64,000 nt of DNA. It comes from Candidatus Stoquefichus sp. SB1. Its GTDB lineage: Bacteria > Bacillota_I > Bacilli_A > Erysipelotrichales > Coprobacillaceae. The notes beneath the pieces were generated by a model. It was not told the origin of the DNA, did no database searches, and saw only the letters and a list, made by a program, of their open reading frames with translations. Made by a program: the position numbers and the translations under genes. How positions within the stretch are numbered: position 1 is the stretch's first letter; every line of letters begins with the position of its first letter. The DNA lies in assembly GCF_001244545.1 (NCBI RefSeq), contig NZ_LN852695.1, forward strand, positions 713,158 to 777,157, written 5' to 3'. Below, piece by piece: positions 8,722-16,810 of the stretch.

Positions 8722-10099
8722 GATTTAAAAGCTGATTAAGTAATTTGACAGCAATAGGTATTTGCTGTAAAGAAAGTCCAGAATAATTAATAACAAATGT
8801 ATGTGAATCATAGGGATGTTCATAAAATTGAGAAAGCGTACTAATATGTAAACCTATTTGTGACGCTTTTTTTATTATGTCGTTATCATGATAGTGAGAT
8901 TGATAGTGAAGAAGAAAATGAAGACCGGCATTTTCTTCAGTAATTTCAATTTGTTTGGCAATGGAACTTTGATTTAATTGATATAAAAATTCATCCCGAA
9001 TGAGTTTATAAGAATTACGCATACGATTGATATGTTTTTCAAAATAGCCTTGCTGCATGAAATAAGCAAGAATGATTTGTTCAAAACTGGAGACACTACA
9101 AGCATAAAAATGTAGTTTCTCCTGAAAACATTGAACAAGATGAGGAGGTAAAACCATATAGCTTATACGAAAAGAAGGTGCTAGAGTTTTAGAAAAAGTA
9201 TTCATATAGATGACTCTTTCATTTTGATCGATTTGATATAAAGTGGATATAGGCTTTCCTCTTAAACGAAACTCACTATCATAATCATCTTCAATAATAT
9301 AATGTTGTTGATCATTTGCCCATTTAAGAATATCTAATCGTCTTTTAATTGGCATAGTAATACCTGTGGGATAATGATGTGCAGGGGATATATGAACAAC
9401 TTGGGCTTTGCTTTTGGTGAGTTCTGAAATACTTAAGCCATTTTGGTCTAATGGAATATATTGATAAGTAATATCATTAAGTTGATAAACTTTAGAAATA
9501 CTTCGATGACCAGGATCTTCTAAAGCATAAATCAAATGACGCCCAAGAAGCTGAATGACAAGATTATATAAATATTCTGTACCAGCCCCAATAATGATTT
9601 GTTGGGGCGATACATTCATTCCAGAAAATGCATAGAGATGCTTGCTGATAGCCTCTCGTAAAGATAGACAGCCTTGTTGCGGAGGTCTTGCAAGTAATGA
9701 AGGTTCTTGTGATGACAAGACTTGTCTTGTTAATTTAGACCATGTAGAAAAAGGAAAATGCGTAGGGGATACAGAATTGGTTTTTAAGTCAATTATAAAA
9801 GGATGTTCTTTTTCTTGCGGTAATTGTACCTTTTTTTGGGTAGCAGTTGGTGGATATTGAATTTCACTGACAAAATATCCTTTTTTCTCAATAGCATAAA
9901 TATACCCTTCAATGAGTAATTGGTTATAAGCATTTTCAACAGTAATTAAACTTACATTTTGATTTTTAGCAAACGCTCTTTTAGATGGGAGTTTTTCATG
10001 GGGATTAAGTTTTAGCTCAATAATATCTTTTTTTATACATTGGTAAAGATATTCATACATACTTATATGCATATCACTAGGGAAAGAATAAGTTAACAT
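8705..10099 (-). CDS. pdxR: MocR/PdxR-type GntR regulator with aminotransferase-like domain
   Basis: 464 aa, start ATG at 10097-10099 with RBS AGAGGTGATTTT. Residues 15-80 are a GntR winged helix (KLPSKRAFAKNQNVSLITVE). The rest is a class I aminotransferase fold with IIEDDYDSEFR and the PLP lysine (Lys304) in NTFSKTLAPSF. In this family PLP is a sensed ligand and the protein controls vitamin B6 synthesis or uptake. The divergent neighbour is an ECF transporter S component, which fits a PdxR role. CTGG-containing repeats in the 116-base gap are candidate operators. Family certain; the pdxR rather than another MocR assignment is inferred from context. Confidence 0.75.
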   Translation of the reverse strand: MLTYSFPSDMHISMYEYLYQCIKKDIIELKLNPHEKLPSKRAFAKNQNVSLITVENAYNQLLIEGYIYAIEKKGYFVSEIQYPPTATQKKVQLPQEKEHPFIIDLKTNSVSPTHFPFSTWSKLTRQVLSSQEPSLLARPPQQGCLSLREAISKHLYAFSGMNVSPQQIIIGAGTEYLYNLVIQLLGRHLIYALEDPGHRSISKVYQLNDITYQYIPLDQNGLSISELTKSKAQVVHISPAHHYPTGITMPIKRRLDILKWANDQQHYIIEDDYDSEFRLRGKPISTLYQIDQNERVIYMNTFSKTLAPSFRISYMVLPPHLVQCFQEKLHFYACSVSSFEQIILAYFMQQGYFEKHINRMRNSYKLIRDEFLYQLNQSSIAKQIEITEENAGLHFLLHYQSHYHDNDIIKKASQIGLHISTLSQFYEHPYDSHTFVINYSGLSLQQIPIAVKLLNQLLNHNEMN

Positions 10100-10128
10100 A
10101 AAATCACCTCTGTTTTATTATAACAAAT

Positions 10129-10173
10129 CTGGTCATATAAAAAAATATAAAACTGGATATTTTCATATAACCA
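10129..10173. promoter_or_regulatory. Candidate PdxR operator repeats
   Basis: CTGGTCATAT (10129-10138) and CTGGATAT (10153-10160) are direct repeats with starts 24 bases apart. CATATAACCA (10164-10173) is an inverted half-site of the same type. The first repeat lies just upstream of a minus-strand TATAAT (about 10118-10123) for the regulator gene. Direct plus inverted repeats are typical of MocR-type regulators; binding is inferred. Confidence 0.45.
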
Positions 10174-10215
10174 CAATAGATATATACTTGTCCCAAGGAA
10201 GAGGGGGAATTCATT

Positions 10216-10803
10216 ATGAATAATAAAATATTAAAAATTGTTATGATTGGTTTAATGTCTGCTTTGTGTTATATTGCATTTACTTTTATGCAAATTAAAA
10301 TTCCAACACCAGGTGGAGCAACATCTTTTCATTTAGGTAACACATTTTGTGTTTTGGCGGCTTTATTACTAGGCGGTATTCCAGGAGGGGCAGCTGGGGC
10401 TATTGGTATGGGAATTGGAGATTTATTAGACCCAACTTATGTTATTGTTGCACCAAAGACAATTATTTTAAAAATGGGGATTGGTATTATTACAGGATTA
10501 GTAGCACATAAAGTCTTTCACATTCAAAAATTAGAAGGACAACGTTTATATAAAGCAGTTATTCTTTCAGCACTTGCTGGAATGTTGTTTAATGTTGTTG
10601 GTGAACCTATTTTGTCATATTTCTATACAACATTTATTTTAGGAGCACCTGAGAAAGCAGCAAAAGCATTAGCTTCTTGGAATGCTATAACAACTGCGAC
10701 AAATGCTATTTTAGCAGTTATTATTTCATCAGCTATATATATTGCTATTGCACCTAGATTAAAAAATAATGGCATTTTAAGAAAATTAGCACCAAAGGAA
10801 TAG
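10216..10803 (+). CDS. ECF transporter S component, probably vitamin B6 related
   Basis: 195 aa, RBS AAGAGGGGGAATTC. Six hydrophobic segments, with the conserved PGGATSFHLGNTFCVLAALL region followed by a Gly-rich stretch ending in GDLLDP, as in energy-coupling-factor substrate-binding subunits of the riboflavin/pyridoxine/HmpT class. The S component binds the vitamin and needs the shared EcfAA'T module, which is not in this window. Divergence from a PdxR-like regulator suggests a pyridoxine-type substrate (PdxU-like), but thiamine precursors cannot be excluded. Confidence 0.75.
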   Translation: MNNKILKIVMIGLMSALCYIAFTFMQIKIPTPGGATSFHLGNTFCVLAALLLGGIPGGAAGAIGMGIGDLLDPTYVIVAPKTIILKMGIGIITGLVAHKVFHIQKLEGQRLYKAVILSALAGMLFNVVGEPILSYFYTTFILGAPEKAAKALASWNAITTATNAILAVIISSAIYIAIAPRLKNNGILRKLAPKE

Positions 10804-10840
10804 TGGAAATCTATTCCTTTTTGCGTTATAATAAGTACAT

Positions 10841-10917
10841 GCCGACATAGCTCTAACTGGTAGAGCAGGCCACTCGTAATGGTCAGGTTGCAAGTTCGAT
10901 CCTTGTTGTCGGCACCA
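10841..10917 (+). tRNA. tRNA-Thr (anticodon CGT)
   Basis: A complete 77-base cloverleaf with encoded CCA: acceptor GCCGACA/TGTCGGC, D-arm GCTC/GAGC, anticodon stem GGCCA/TGGTC with loop CTCGTAA (anticodon CGT at 10875-10877), T-arm GCAAG-TTCGATC-CTTGT, discriminator A. A TATAAT-like box lies just upstream (about 10827-10832). A second, damaged copy is at 12241-12317. Confidence 0.93.
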
Positions 10918-11263
10918 TTTTTTAAACGGTGAGTTTCATCGCAAATTATATTTTTATTGTTTCGATGAATTTTAAAGGTTTATATATTAAAGGGTTTAGA
11001 GGATCTTCTAAACTTTTTATTTATAAAATGTCTGCTTAGAGTGTATAAAATTATACATCTTTTTTTGTATATGAAGAAAAAAACGATGTTTTTTTGATAC
11101 GGGTTTTCTAACAAAATTAACCCATATCTAACAGAATATAAAAGATAGAATAAAAATATCTGATATATGCAATCAGCTCAAAGTTATAGAATAACTTTGA
11201 GCTTTAACCATAAACATTGAAAATACACTTGCAATAAATATAAATCAAAAAATCACACTTCCC
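10918..11263. other. Non-coding stretch after tRNA-Thr
   Basis: AT-rich with no credible ORF. Apart from the terminator-like hairpin at 10994-11018 it holds a perfect 12-bp inverted repeat, GCTCAAAGTTAT / ATAACTTTGAGC with a 3-base loop (11176-11202). That repeat has no T-tract in either direction, so it may be an insertion-element relic rather than a terminator. Confidence 0.5.
10994..11018 (+). terminator. Probable terminator after the tRNA
   Basis: GTTTAGA pairs with TCTAAAC around GGATCT and is followed by TTTTT. It is the first U-tailed hairpin after the tRNA-Thr. Confidence 0.55.
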
Positions 11264-11596
11264 TTAATTTGTTGACTTTAATTTCTTATAAACCTTATAT
11301 CCAAAATAAGTAAAGAAGAATACTGATAAGACGCCATCATAAATATAGGCAGTGGTATTAGTAGAATGATTAAACAAAGCTATAATCAATGGAACAACAA
11401 TCACAAGTCCTGTAAAAAGTCCCCAGATATAATAAAACCAAGTATCAATAAAATAGGTGAAAGTAATGGACATAATACAAAGGGCTAAAATTGCAGGTTC
11501 CCGCATAAAGGAAAAATAATACGTTTCAATTGCCATAAACATTTCAATCATCGCAAATATACTAATCATTACGAATGTCATCTTGGGACTTTTCAT
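11264..11596 (-). CDS. Small four-TM membrane protein, unknown function
   Basis: 110 aa with an excellent RBS (TTAAGGAGGCAATATA) before ATG. About four hydrophobic segments: residues 8-30, 34-50, 55-75 and 88-103. There is a Lys-rich C-terminus. No recognised family. It lies between the intact tRNA-Thr and its damaged copy, with a broken transposase upstream, so it may be cargo of a mobile segment (inference). Confidence 0.65.
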   Translation of the reverse strand: MKSPKMTFVMISIFAMIEMFMAIETYYFSFMREPAILALCIMSITFTYFIDTWFYYIWGLFTGLVIVVPLIIALFNHSTNTTAYIYDGVLSVFFFTYFGYKVYKKLKSTN

Positions 11597-11897
11597 TATA
11601 TTGCCTCCTTAATTTATAGTAATACTATTATTTCGTAAAATTTTTAAATAATTTTCTCATTTTATTATTTACTTTATATTATAAGTGTTTTAAATGCTTA
11701 TGTTTTATCATACTCTATCTATTTTTAAATTATCATCAAAAAATTTATGATGTCAATAATAATATTGATTTCAATTAATGTTTGTGAATCAAATATGATA
11801 GTGTCTTAATGGTCAAAGTTGATTTTGTCTTAAATAGTTATCACATTATTAATATTTATGTTACACTTTAACTTCATATCTATTTGAGGAGGTTATT
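11597..11897. other. AT-rich intergenic region
   Basis: No ORF, tRNA or convincing hairpin seen. It holds the RBS of the minus-strand gene and presumably promoters for it and for the former transposase, whose RBS-like GAGGAGGTTATT is at the right end. Confidence 0.5.
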
Positions 11898-12182
11898 ATG
11901 AGAAGGGTTGATCTAAGAATGAACGAATAATATAAATATGACATTATTAAAAATTTAGTTGATAATAACGGTAATAAGAAAAGAGTTGTCATCAAACTTA
12001 AATGCTCAACAAGAACCATTGACAGACTTACTATTAAATACAGGAATGAAGGCGAGAAAGGGTTTATTCATGGCAAACTCGGGATCTAACACCATCCAAT
12101 AGAAATTAGAAAATTTCACAAAAATTCCAGACCAATTATAAAAGACAAAAACAAACCAGAGAAGACAGAACAATTTGAATAA
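11898..12182 (+). pseudogene. Broken transposase N-terminus (helix-turn-helix part)
   Basis: ATG 11898 has a good RBS (GAGGAGGTTATT) but the frame stops at 11928 (TAA) and 12087 (TAA), with a likely frameshift after about 12120. The readable parts, MRRVDLRMNE, then NGNKKRVVIKLKCSTRTIDR, then YRNEGEKGFIHGKLG, are an insertion-sequence-type helix-turn-helix where a wing of basic residues precedes a missing DDE catalytic domain. The family is ISNCY-like from memory. Nothing downstream encodes the catalytic part, so it is non-functional. Confidence 0.65.
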
Positions 12183-12240
12183 TCTTTATTTTATAAGGGT
12201 TTCGGGGATTTGAAAAGGAAAATTTAAGACTAAAAAACTT

Positions 12241-12317
12241 GCCGATATAGCTCTAACTGGTAGAGCAGGCCACTCGTAATGGTCAGGTTGCAAGTTCGAT
12301 CCTTATTGTCAGCACCA
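12241..12317 (+). pseudogene. Decayed duplicate of tRNA-Thr(CGT)
   Basis: It matches the tRNA at 10841 at 74 of 77 bases, including the anticodon and CCA. The three changes are C to T at 12246 (acceptor pair becomes G-U), G to A at 12305 (C-A mismatch in the T-stem) and G to A at 12311 (C-A mismatch in the acceptor stem). There is no TATAAT-like box just upstream. It is probably not a working tRNA. Confidence 0.75.
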
Positions 12318-12514
12318 TACTCACAAATTGAAACTGGAATTGTTTGGATCTCAGTTTTTAAATATTGAAAAATATGCACGTATGTGTTTTTATGTAGTTA
12401 TGATATAATACAATTGATAAGATAGATTAAGAAGTTGTGAATATATAAGATTAATTAATTGATTAAAGAATTGAATGAGAGAATCATAGAAAGTAGAATT
12501 TATAGAGGCAAGAT

Positions 12515-12853
12515 ATGATTAAAACTGAATTTGGAATTATAGAATGTTTTGATAATGGAGAATATGTGATAGATGAATCAATGAAACTTGTTTATATTGA
12601 TGATGATAAGTATATTGATGATTGGTGGAATCAATTGCTAACAATAAAAACATATTTTCATAATTTAAATCAGCCATCGCAGGCACTTGATAGATGGGGA
12701 ATCACATTAATTCCACCAGAGTCTTTACCAGCTTTTCAAGATATTATTTTGTCAGATAAAAGAATAAATGAAGATATACATTTATTAGAACTAGCAAATT
12801 TAATAAATATAGCGATTGATGAAAATAAATTTATAATACATTTTGGAATATAA
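12515..12853 (+). CDS. Hypothetical protein, 112 aa
   Basis: ATG 12515 follows AGAGGCAAGAT. The product is small, acidic, and soluble with aromatic residues (DDWWNQLL, LDRWGITLIPPESLP). Its size and composition resemble immunity-type or SUFU-like accessory proteins, but I cannot name a family. It sits alone in the accessory strip after the tRNA pseudogene, upstream of a DUF3795 gene. A TATAAT-like box lies about 110 bases upstream (near 12401). Confidence 0.65.
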   Translation: MIKTEFGIIECFDNGEYVIDESMKLVYIDDDKYIDDWWNQLLTIKTYFHNLNQPSQALDRWGITLIPPESLPAFQDIILSDKRINEDIHLLELANLINIAIDENKFIIHFGI

Positions 12854-12904
12854 GTTATAAGAAACATTACAAATTTGATTTGAATTTTCAAAGGAGGTGC
12901 TGCC

Positions 12905-13402
12905 ATGTACGATTTACCTTATGGATATTGTGGAATTATGTGTGCTTTATGTAATCGGCATATCGTGAATGGGAGTAGTGCGTGTTCTGGTTGCTCTCAA
13001 AATGGTTATTATTCTGAACCATGTAAAATTGCTAAATGCTGTAAGGAAAAGGAGATACTTCATTGTGCGTTATGCAAAGAATTCCCTTGTGAGAAAGTAA
13101 AAAAAATCGGAGATTTCAGTGATCTGAATACGAATGAACATTATGCTAAGGTTTGTAGTTGTATATTAGAAAATGGATTTGATGTTTGGTATCAAGAATA
13201 TGAAGAACGGAAAATTCTGTTAATGATAGCTTTAGAAAAATATAATAATGGCAGAATGAAGCGATATTTATGTGAATTATTTATGAGAGAAGATTTAGTC
13301 GTTTTACAAGAGATAATGGATGCTGCTAATAATCTAATTGGTACACCTAAAGAACTTTCTATTCAATTTAAATCTTTAGTAGATCAAATTCTTAAATTAT
13401 AA
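12905..13402 (+). CDS. DUF3795-like cysteine-rich protein
   Basis: 165 aa with RBS AAAGGAGGTGCTGCC. The N-terminal half carries the DUF3795-type pattern: YGYCGIMCALC, then SACSGC, a CCKEKEILHCALC segment and EFPCEKV, probably binding metal through many cysteines. The C-terminal half is helical. DUF3795 proteins have no established reaction. The gene stands between two unrelated small genes, so context does not add a function. Confidence 0.8.
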   Translation: MYDLPYGYCGIMCALCNRHIVNGSSACSGCSQNGYYSEPCKIAKCCKEKEILHCALCKEFPCEKVKKIGDFSDLNTNEHYAKVCSCILENGFDVWYQEYEERKILLMIALEKYNNGRMKRYLCELFMREDLVVLQEIMDAANNLIGTPKELSIQFKSLVDQILKL

Positions 13403-13474
13403 TTTATGATGAAAGAAGAAAGATGAAGATTCTTGGAAAGTCTATCAGGATATGTTAGAAGAGAAGGTGTTAAA

Positions 13475-13840
13475 ATGGTAAAGTCGAAAAAGATGATATG
13501 TTTTCTAGTTTGTGTGCTGGTATTTATTGGTTGCCTTGTATTTTTAGATCAACAAACGACTTATCTTGTTGTTGTCCATCAAAATGATGTTGAAGTTCTT
13601 AATGGAAATATTATAATAGAAATGAGTTCAGCGACTTCAGTAGGTTATTTTAGGAAGGTTATATTTGAAGAGATAGATAATGGTATTTATAGTATTGAGG
13701 CCTATTTTTCGTTATTATCTGGGGAATATTCTGGATATAAATACAAAATTGATAATTCAGACAATTATATTAAAGAGATAAGACAATATAGTTTAGATAG
13801 TTCAGGTGACTATACTGTTATCTATCAGAATAATAATTAA
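13475..13840 (+). CDS. Small membrane-anchored or secreted protein
   Basis: I start at ATG 13475 (MVKSKK), preceded by GAGAAGGTGTTAAA, rather than the in-frame TTG at 13433, which has no RBS. The 122-aa product has an N-terminal hydrophobic segment (residues 6-25, FLVCVLVFIGCLVFL), either an uncleaved anchor or a lipoprotein signal with an imperfect lipobox at IGC. The remainder is a beta-rich extracellular domain with no family I recognise. Confidence 0.65.
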   Translation: MVKSKKMICFLVCVLVFIGCLVFLDQQTTYLVVVHQNDVEVLNGNIIIEMSSATSVGYFRKVIFEEIDNGIYSIEAYFSLLSGEYSGYKYKIDNSDNYIKEIRQYSLDSSGDYTVIYQNNN

Positions 13841-14029
13841 AATAGAAGTATATGTATATAACAAATTTCTATTACAAGAGATATTACACCCTTTAGATTA
13901 TAAACTAATGAAGATATTGAAACTATTGAATTCAAATAATCGATATTATATAATGATTATACAAAGTGATGATAAGTTGATTAACATTCAATTCATCTGC
14001 TTAGTCTATAATGAAAACGGGTGATAAAA

Positions 14030-14422
14030 ATGGATAGAATTGAAAAGAGGATTGCAATTCTTTATTCTTTAAGAAAAAAACGTATTAATGAGTTATTAAA
14101 AGATTATCATTTAACACATGATGATTATCAAATTGTAATGGCTTTACATTATGCTGAAGGTATGTCAATTGAAGAAATGATAAATGAAACGAAAATTGAT
14201 GCAAGATTAATTCAACATATCTTAGACCATCTTGTTAAAAGAGATTATATAGAGATAAAAGATGGACAACTTTATTTGACAGATTCAACAAAAAAACTAT
14301 ACCCACAGATAAAAAGAGTTATTAAAAAAAGCAATGATGAACTTATACGTGATATCACTTTAGATGAATATCATGAAATTATTGAGATATTAGATAAATT
14401 AGTTGAAAGTTATGAAATGTAA
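14030..14422 (+). CDS. MarR-like winged-helix regulator
   Basis: ATG 14030 (MDRIEKRIAIL) is preceded by GGGTG; the in-frame GTG at 14021 is a less likely start. The product, about 130 aa, is helical with a winged-helix core: MSIEEMINETKIDARLIQHI as the DNA-contact helices and RDYIEIKDGQLYLTD as the wing. The C-terminal helix would dimerise. Target and ligand are unknown. The 189 bases upstream (13841-14029) hold no gene I trust. A strong terminator follows. Confidence 0.7.
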   Translation: MDRIEKRIAILYSLRKKRINELLKDYHLTHDDYQIVMALHYAEGMSIEEMINETKIDARLIQHILDHLVKRDYIEIKDGQLYLTDSTKKLYPQIKRVIKKSNDELIRDITLDEYHEIIEILDKLVESYEM

Positions 14423-14430
14423 TCAATGGG

Positions 14431-14458
14431 GAAGTGTTAATTAGACACTTCTTTTTTT
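14431..14458 (+). terminator. Intrinsic terminator
   Basis: GAAGTGT pairs with ACACTTC around TAATTAG, followed by TTTTTTT. It ends the MarR-like gene. Confidence 0.8.
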
Positions 14459-14533
14459 GTCTTTTCGTTCATAAAATGAAAGAAACTTCCTTTTTCTTTA
14501 AAAATCCTATATACTAATCAAAGAGGTGAGACT

Positions 14534-15373
14534 ATGAATAAAAAAATTATATTTTTAGATGTTGATGGAACACTCACATTACCAACTGGTGAGGTCTCTT
14601 ATAAAGTTAAAAATGCAATATCACAAGCAAGAAATAATGGACATTATGTTTTTTTATGTACAGGAAGAAATAAGGCAGGTATACGTTCACTATTACCTAT
14701 TGGGTTTGATGGTGCGATTTGTAGTGCTGGAGGTTATATTGAAATTGCTGGTCAAAAAGTTTATGAGTCTTGTTTGAGTCATGAAGATTTAACACTAGCA
14801 AGATCAGTATTTGATAAAAATAATTTAATGTATAATTTAGAAGCAACAGAAATGACATTTCAAGATGATGAAATGAATAAAGAGTTTGTTAAACATCATA
14901 TAGCAAAAGAAAATATGAATTCGGAATTACAGAGATTGGTAAATGAACAAAAGGAACGTTTTAATGTTCATAGTATAGAAGAATATGAAATAAACCCTGT
15001 ACCAATTCAAAAACTTTGTTTTATGTGTCGTGATGAGAAAAACTTAGAAGAACCTCGAGCATTATTATCAGAGCGTTTTAATTTTATTGTTCATGATATT
15101 TTTTCTAAAGATGTTATTAATGGGGAAATTATAGTGAAAGGTACAAACAAAGGAAAAGCTGTTGAATATGTTGTTAATCAATTAGGTCTTTCAATAGAAG
15201 ATACAATTGGATTTGGTGATAGTATGAACGATTATGAGATGATTCAAACTTGTCAACATAGTGTTGTTATGGGGAATGGAACAGCAGAATTGAAGAAACA
15301 TGCAACAACTGTCTGTGAGAATGTTGAAGATGATGGGGTTTATTATGAATTTAAAAGACTAGGATTGATTTAA
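14534..15373 (+). CDS. HAD-superfamily phosphatase, Cof type
   Basis: 279 aa, RBS AGAGGTGAG. HAD motifs are intact: motif I FLDVDGTLT near the N-terminus, motif II CTGRN, and GFGDSMNDYEMI near the C-terminus. The large insert between motifs II and III is the type IIB (Cof) cap. Such enzymes dephosphorylate sugar phosphates or cofactor precursors such as pyridoxal phosphate and FMN; the substrate cannot be read from sequence. A second member of this family is at 34241. Confidence 0.88.
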   Translation: MNKKIIFLDVDGTLTLPTGEVSYKVKNAISQARNNGHYVFLCTGRNKAGIRSLLPIGFDGAICSAGGYIEIAGQKVYESCLSHEDLTLARSVFDKNNLMYNLEATEMTFQDDEMNKEFVKHHIAKENMNSELQRLVNEQKERFNVHSIEEYEINPVPIQKLCFMCRDEKNLEEPRALLSERFNFIVHDIFSKDVINGEIIVKGTNKGKAVEYVVNQLGLSIEDTIGFGDSMNDYEMIQTCQHSVVMGNGTAELKKHATTVCENVEDDGVYYEFKRLGLI

Positions 15374-15505
15374 TAAAATATGATTAAAATCATTTAAAAA
15401 GGTGGATGATGGATATGAGAATCTGTTCTCATTTTCTTTATAAAAACTTTCACATAAAATAAGCAAATACATTTGAAATGTTTCCTTTTTAAAGTGATCC
15501 AAGTA

Positions 15506-15537
15506 AAAGAGAGCCTGACTTAGTCAAGGCTCTCTTT
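15506..15537 (-). terminator. Terminator of the O-antigen ligase-like gene
   Basis: AAAGAGAGCC pairs with GGCTCTCTTT. Read on the minus strand it is followed by TTTTACTT. The stop codon of the upstream coding region (15520-15522) lies in the loop. Confidence 0.8.
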
Positions 15538-16713
15538 GTATACATCAAATGAACTTGCAATTAATAAATAAAGGAATCCTGTTTGAACAAAGAAAATTGT
15601 ATAATCAAGAACACCATGGATAAAAATCATAACGGTAAAAGCAATCATTAATGCAACCATTGTTTTATCAATTTTCTTTTTCCATAATAAATATAATCTT
15701 TTGATATTGCTCCAAATAAATGGAACAATTGTTAATAAACCAATAATTCCAAAACATAATACTGGATCTAAATAGATACTATGAGCATGTTCAGTAGGAT
15801 GCCCATGATAAAGTGGATAGATATGCATATAAGTCATTGGCCCTTCACCAAATAAAGGATGGGTTTTAATATTCGCAATAGCGACTTCCCAAATATTCTG
15901 TCGTGTCATAAAATAGGCAACAATATTATCAACACGTGGGAACTGAGAAGGATTAAAAAGGAAATAAAGACAAACCAGAAGAACCCCTCCAAAGATAAAA
16001 GCACAGGTCTTATAACGTTTATCAATAATTAACATAATCATAATCCCTCCCGCAATAGCAGGCCAGGCAGTTCGACAGGCAGTTAATAGAAGCATAAACA
16101 AATTAATACCAATCACACATAGGTAATAAGCAAATTTTTTCCATTCTTTTTTTATATTTTCAATTTTTAATATTTTATAAAAAGTTAAACAAACAAAGAA
16201 TTCAATCATCATAGCATAATAATTCGCATTAAAGAATACTGAATTAATACGATCTTGAGGTTTATTAAAAAAACGTATTTCTAATTGATCTATATCAAAC
16301 TTATTTAAAATACCAATGTATTCAATCAAAGCATACATGGCTGCAAAAACACTTAAAACAATAATACAGTTCGTTATGAATTCAAATAATTCAGGTGTAA
16401 TATGCTGACGATAATACAAAACAAAAGACAAAATAGCTAAAATCCCAATCGAACAAGCAGCACCATAATAATTCTGATAAAAAAGTGATACAATCAGACT
16501 CAAACCACTAAAATAAAGAATAAATTGACTCTTTGGTGTATTTCGATAAGCTTCTTGTATTTCTCCTTTTAACAATAAACGAACTGTTAAAAATATAATA
16601 ACAGTCGCACACATATAAAACGGTAAAAAGAGTGATAAGATTGCGACGATAATATATCTTTGGTTATGAGTGAAATGTTTTTTTAAATAATCAATTCCAA
16701 ACATAAGCTTCAC
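15520..16713 (-). CDS. O-antigen ligase/polymerase family membrane protein
   Basis: 397 aa with about 10 to 11 hydrophobic segments. The long loop before the last helices carries NPSQFPRVDNI, then GEGPMTYMH and HPTEHAHSIYLDPV, characteristic of the Wzy_C/WaaL (O-antigen ligase) family, whose loop histidine is involved in transfer of lipid-linked glycans. In Gram-positives such proteins polymerise or attach surface polysaccharide or teichoic-type chains. RBS GGGAGGTGAAGCTT precedes the ATG. No glycosyltransferase cluster is next to it, so the substrate is unknown. Confidence 0.8.
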   Translation of the reverse strand: MKLMFGIDYLKKHFTHNQRYIIVAILSLFLPFYMCATVIIFLTVRLLLKGEIQEAYRNTPKSQFILYFSGLSLIVSLFYQNYYGAACSIGILAILSFVLYYRQHITPELFEFITNCIIVLSVFAAMYALIEYIGILNKFDIDQLEIRFFNKPQDRINSVFFNANYYAMMIEFFVCLTFYKILKIENIKKEWKKFAYYLCVIGINLFMLLLTACRTAWPAIAGGIMIMLIIDKRYKTCAFIFGGVLLVCLYFLFNPSQFPRVDNIVAYFMTRQNIWEVAIANIKTHPLFGEGPMTYMHIYPLYHGHPTEHAHSIYLDPVLCFGIIGLLTIVPFIWSNIKRLYLLWKKKIDKTMVALMIAFTVMIFIHGVLDYTIFFVQTGFLYLLIASSFDVYKESLD

Positions 16714-16810
16714 CTCCCAAAATGTATCTTCATTTTACAACATTTCATAATTTATGTATACTATAAAAAACAAACATAACAAAAATGTAAGAAATAGAAA
16801 GAGGAAAAAC

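Noticed and set aside
11176-11202. A perfect 12-bp hairpin considered as a terminator for the minus-strand membrane gene.
   Set aside because: There is no T-run on the minus strand after it, so it is recorded only as an inverted repeat.
13806-14024. A 72-codon ORF between the small membrane protein and the MarR-like gene.
   Set aside because: It overlaps the end of the upstream gene, has no RBS, and its composition is that of AT-rich non-coding DNA.
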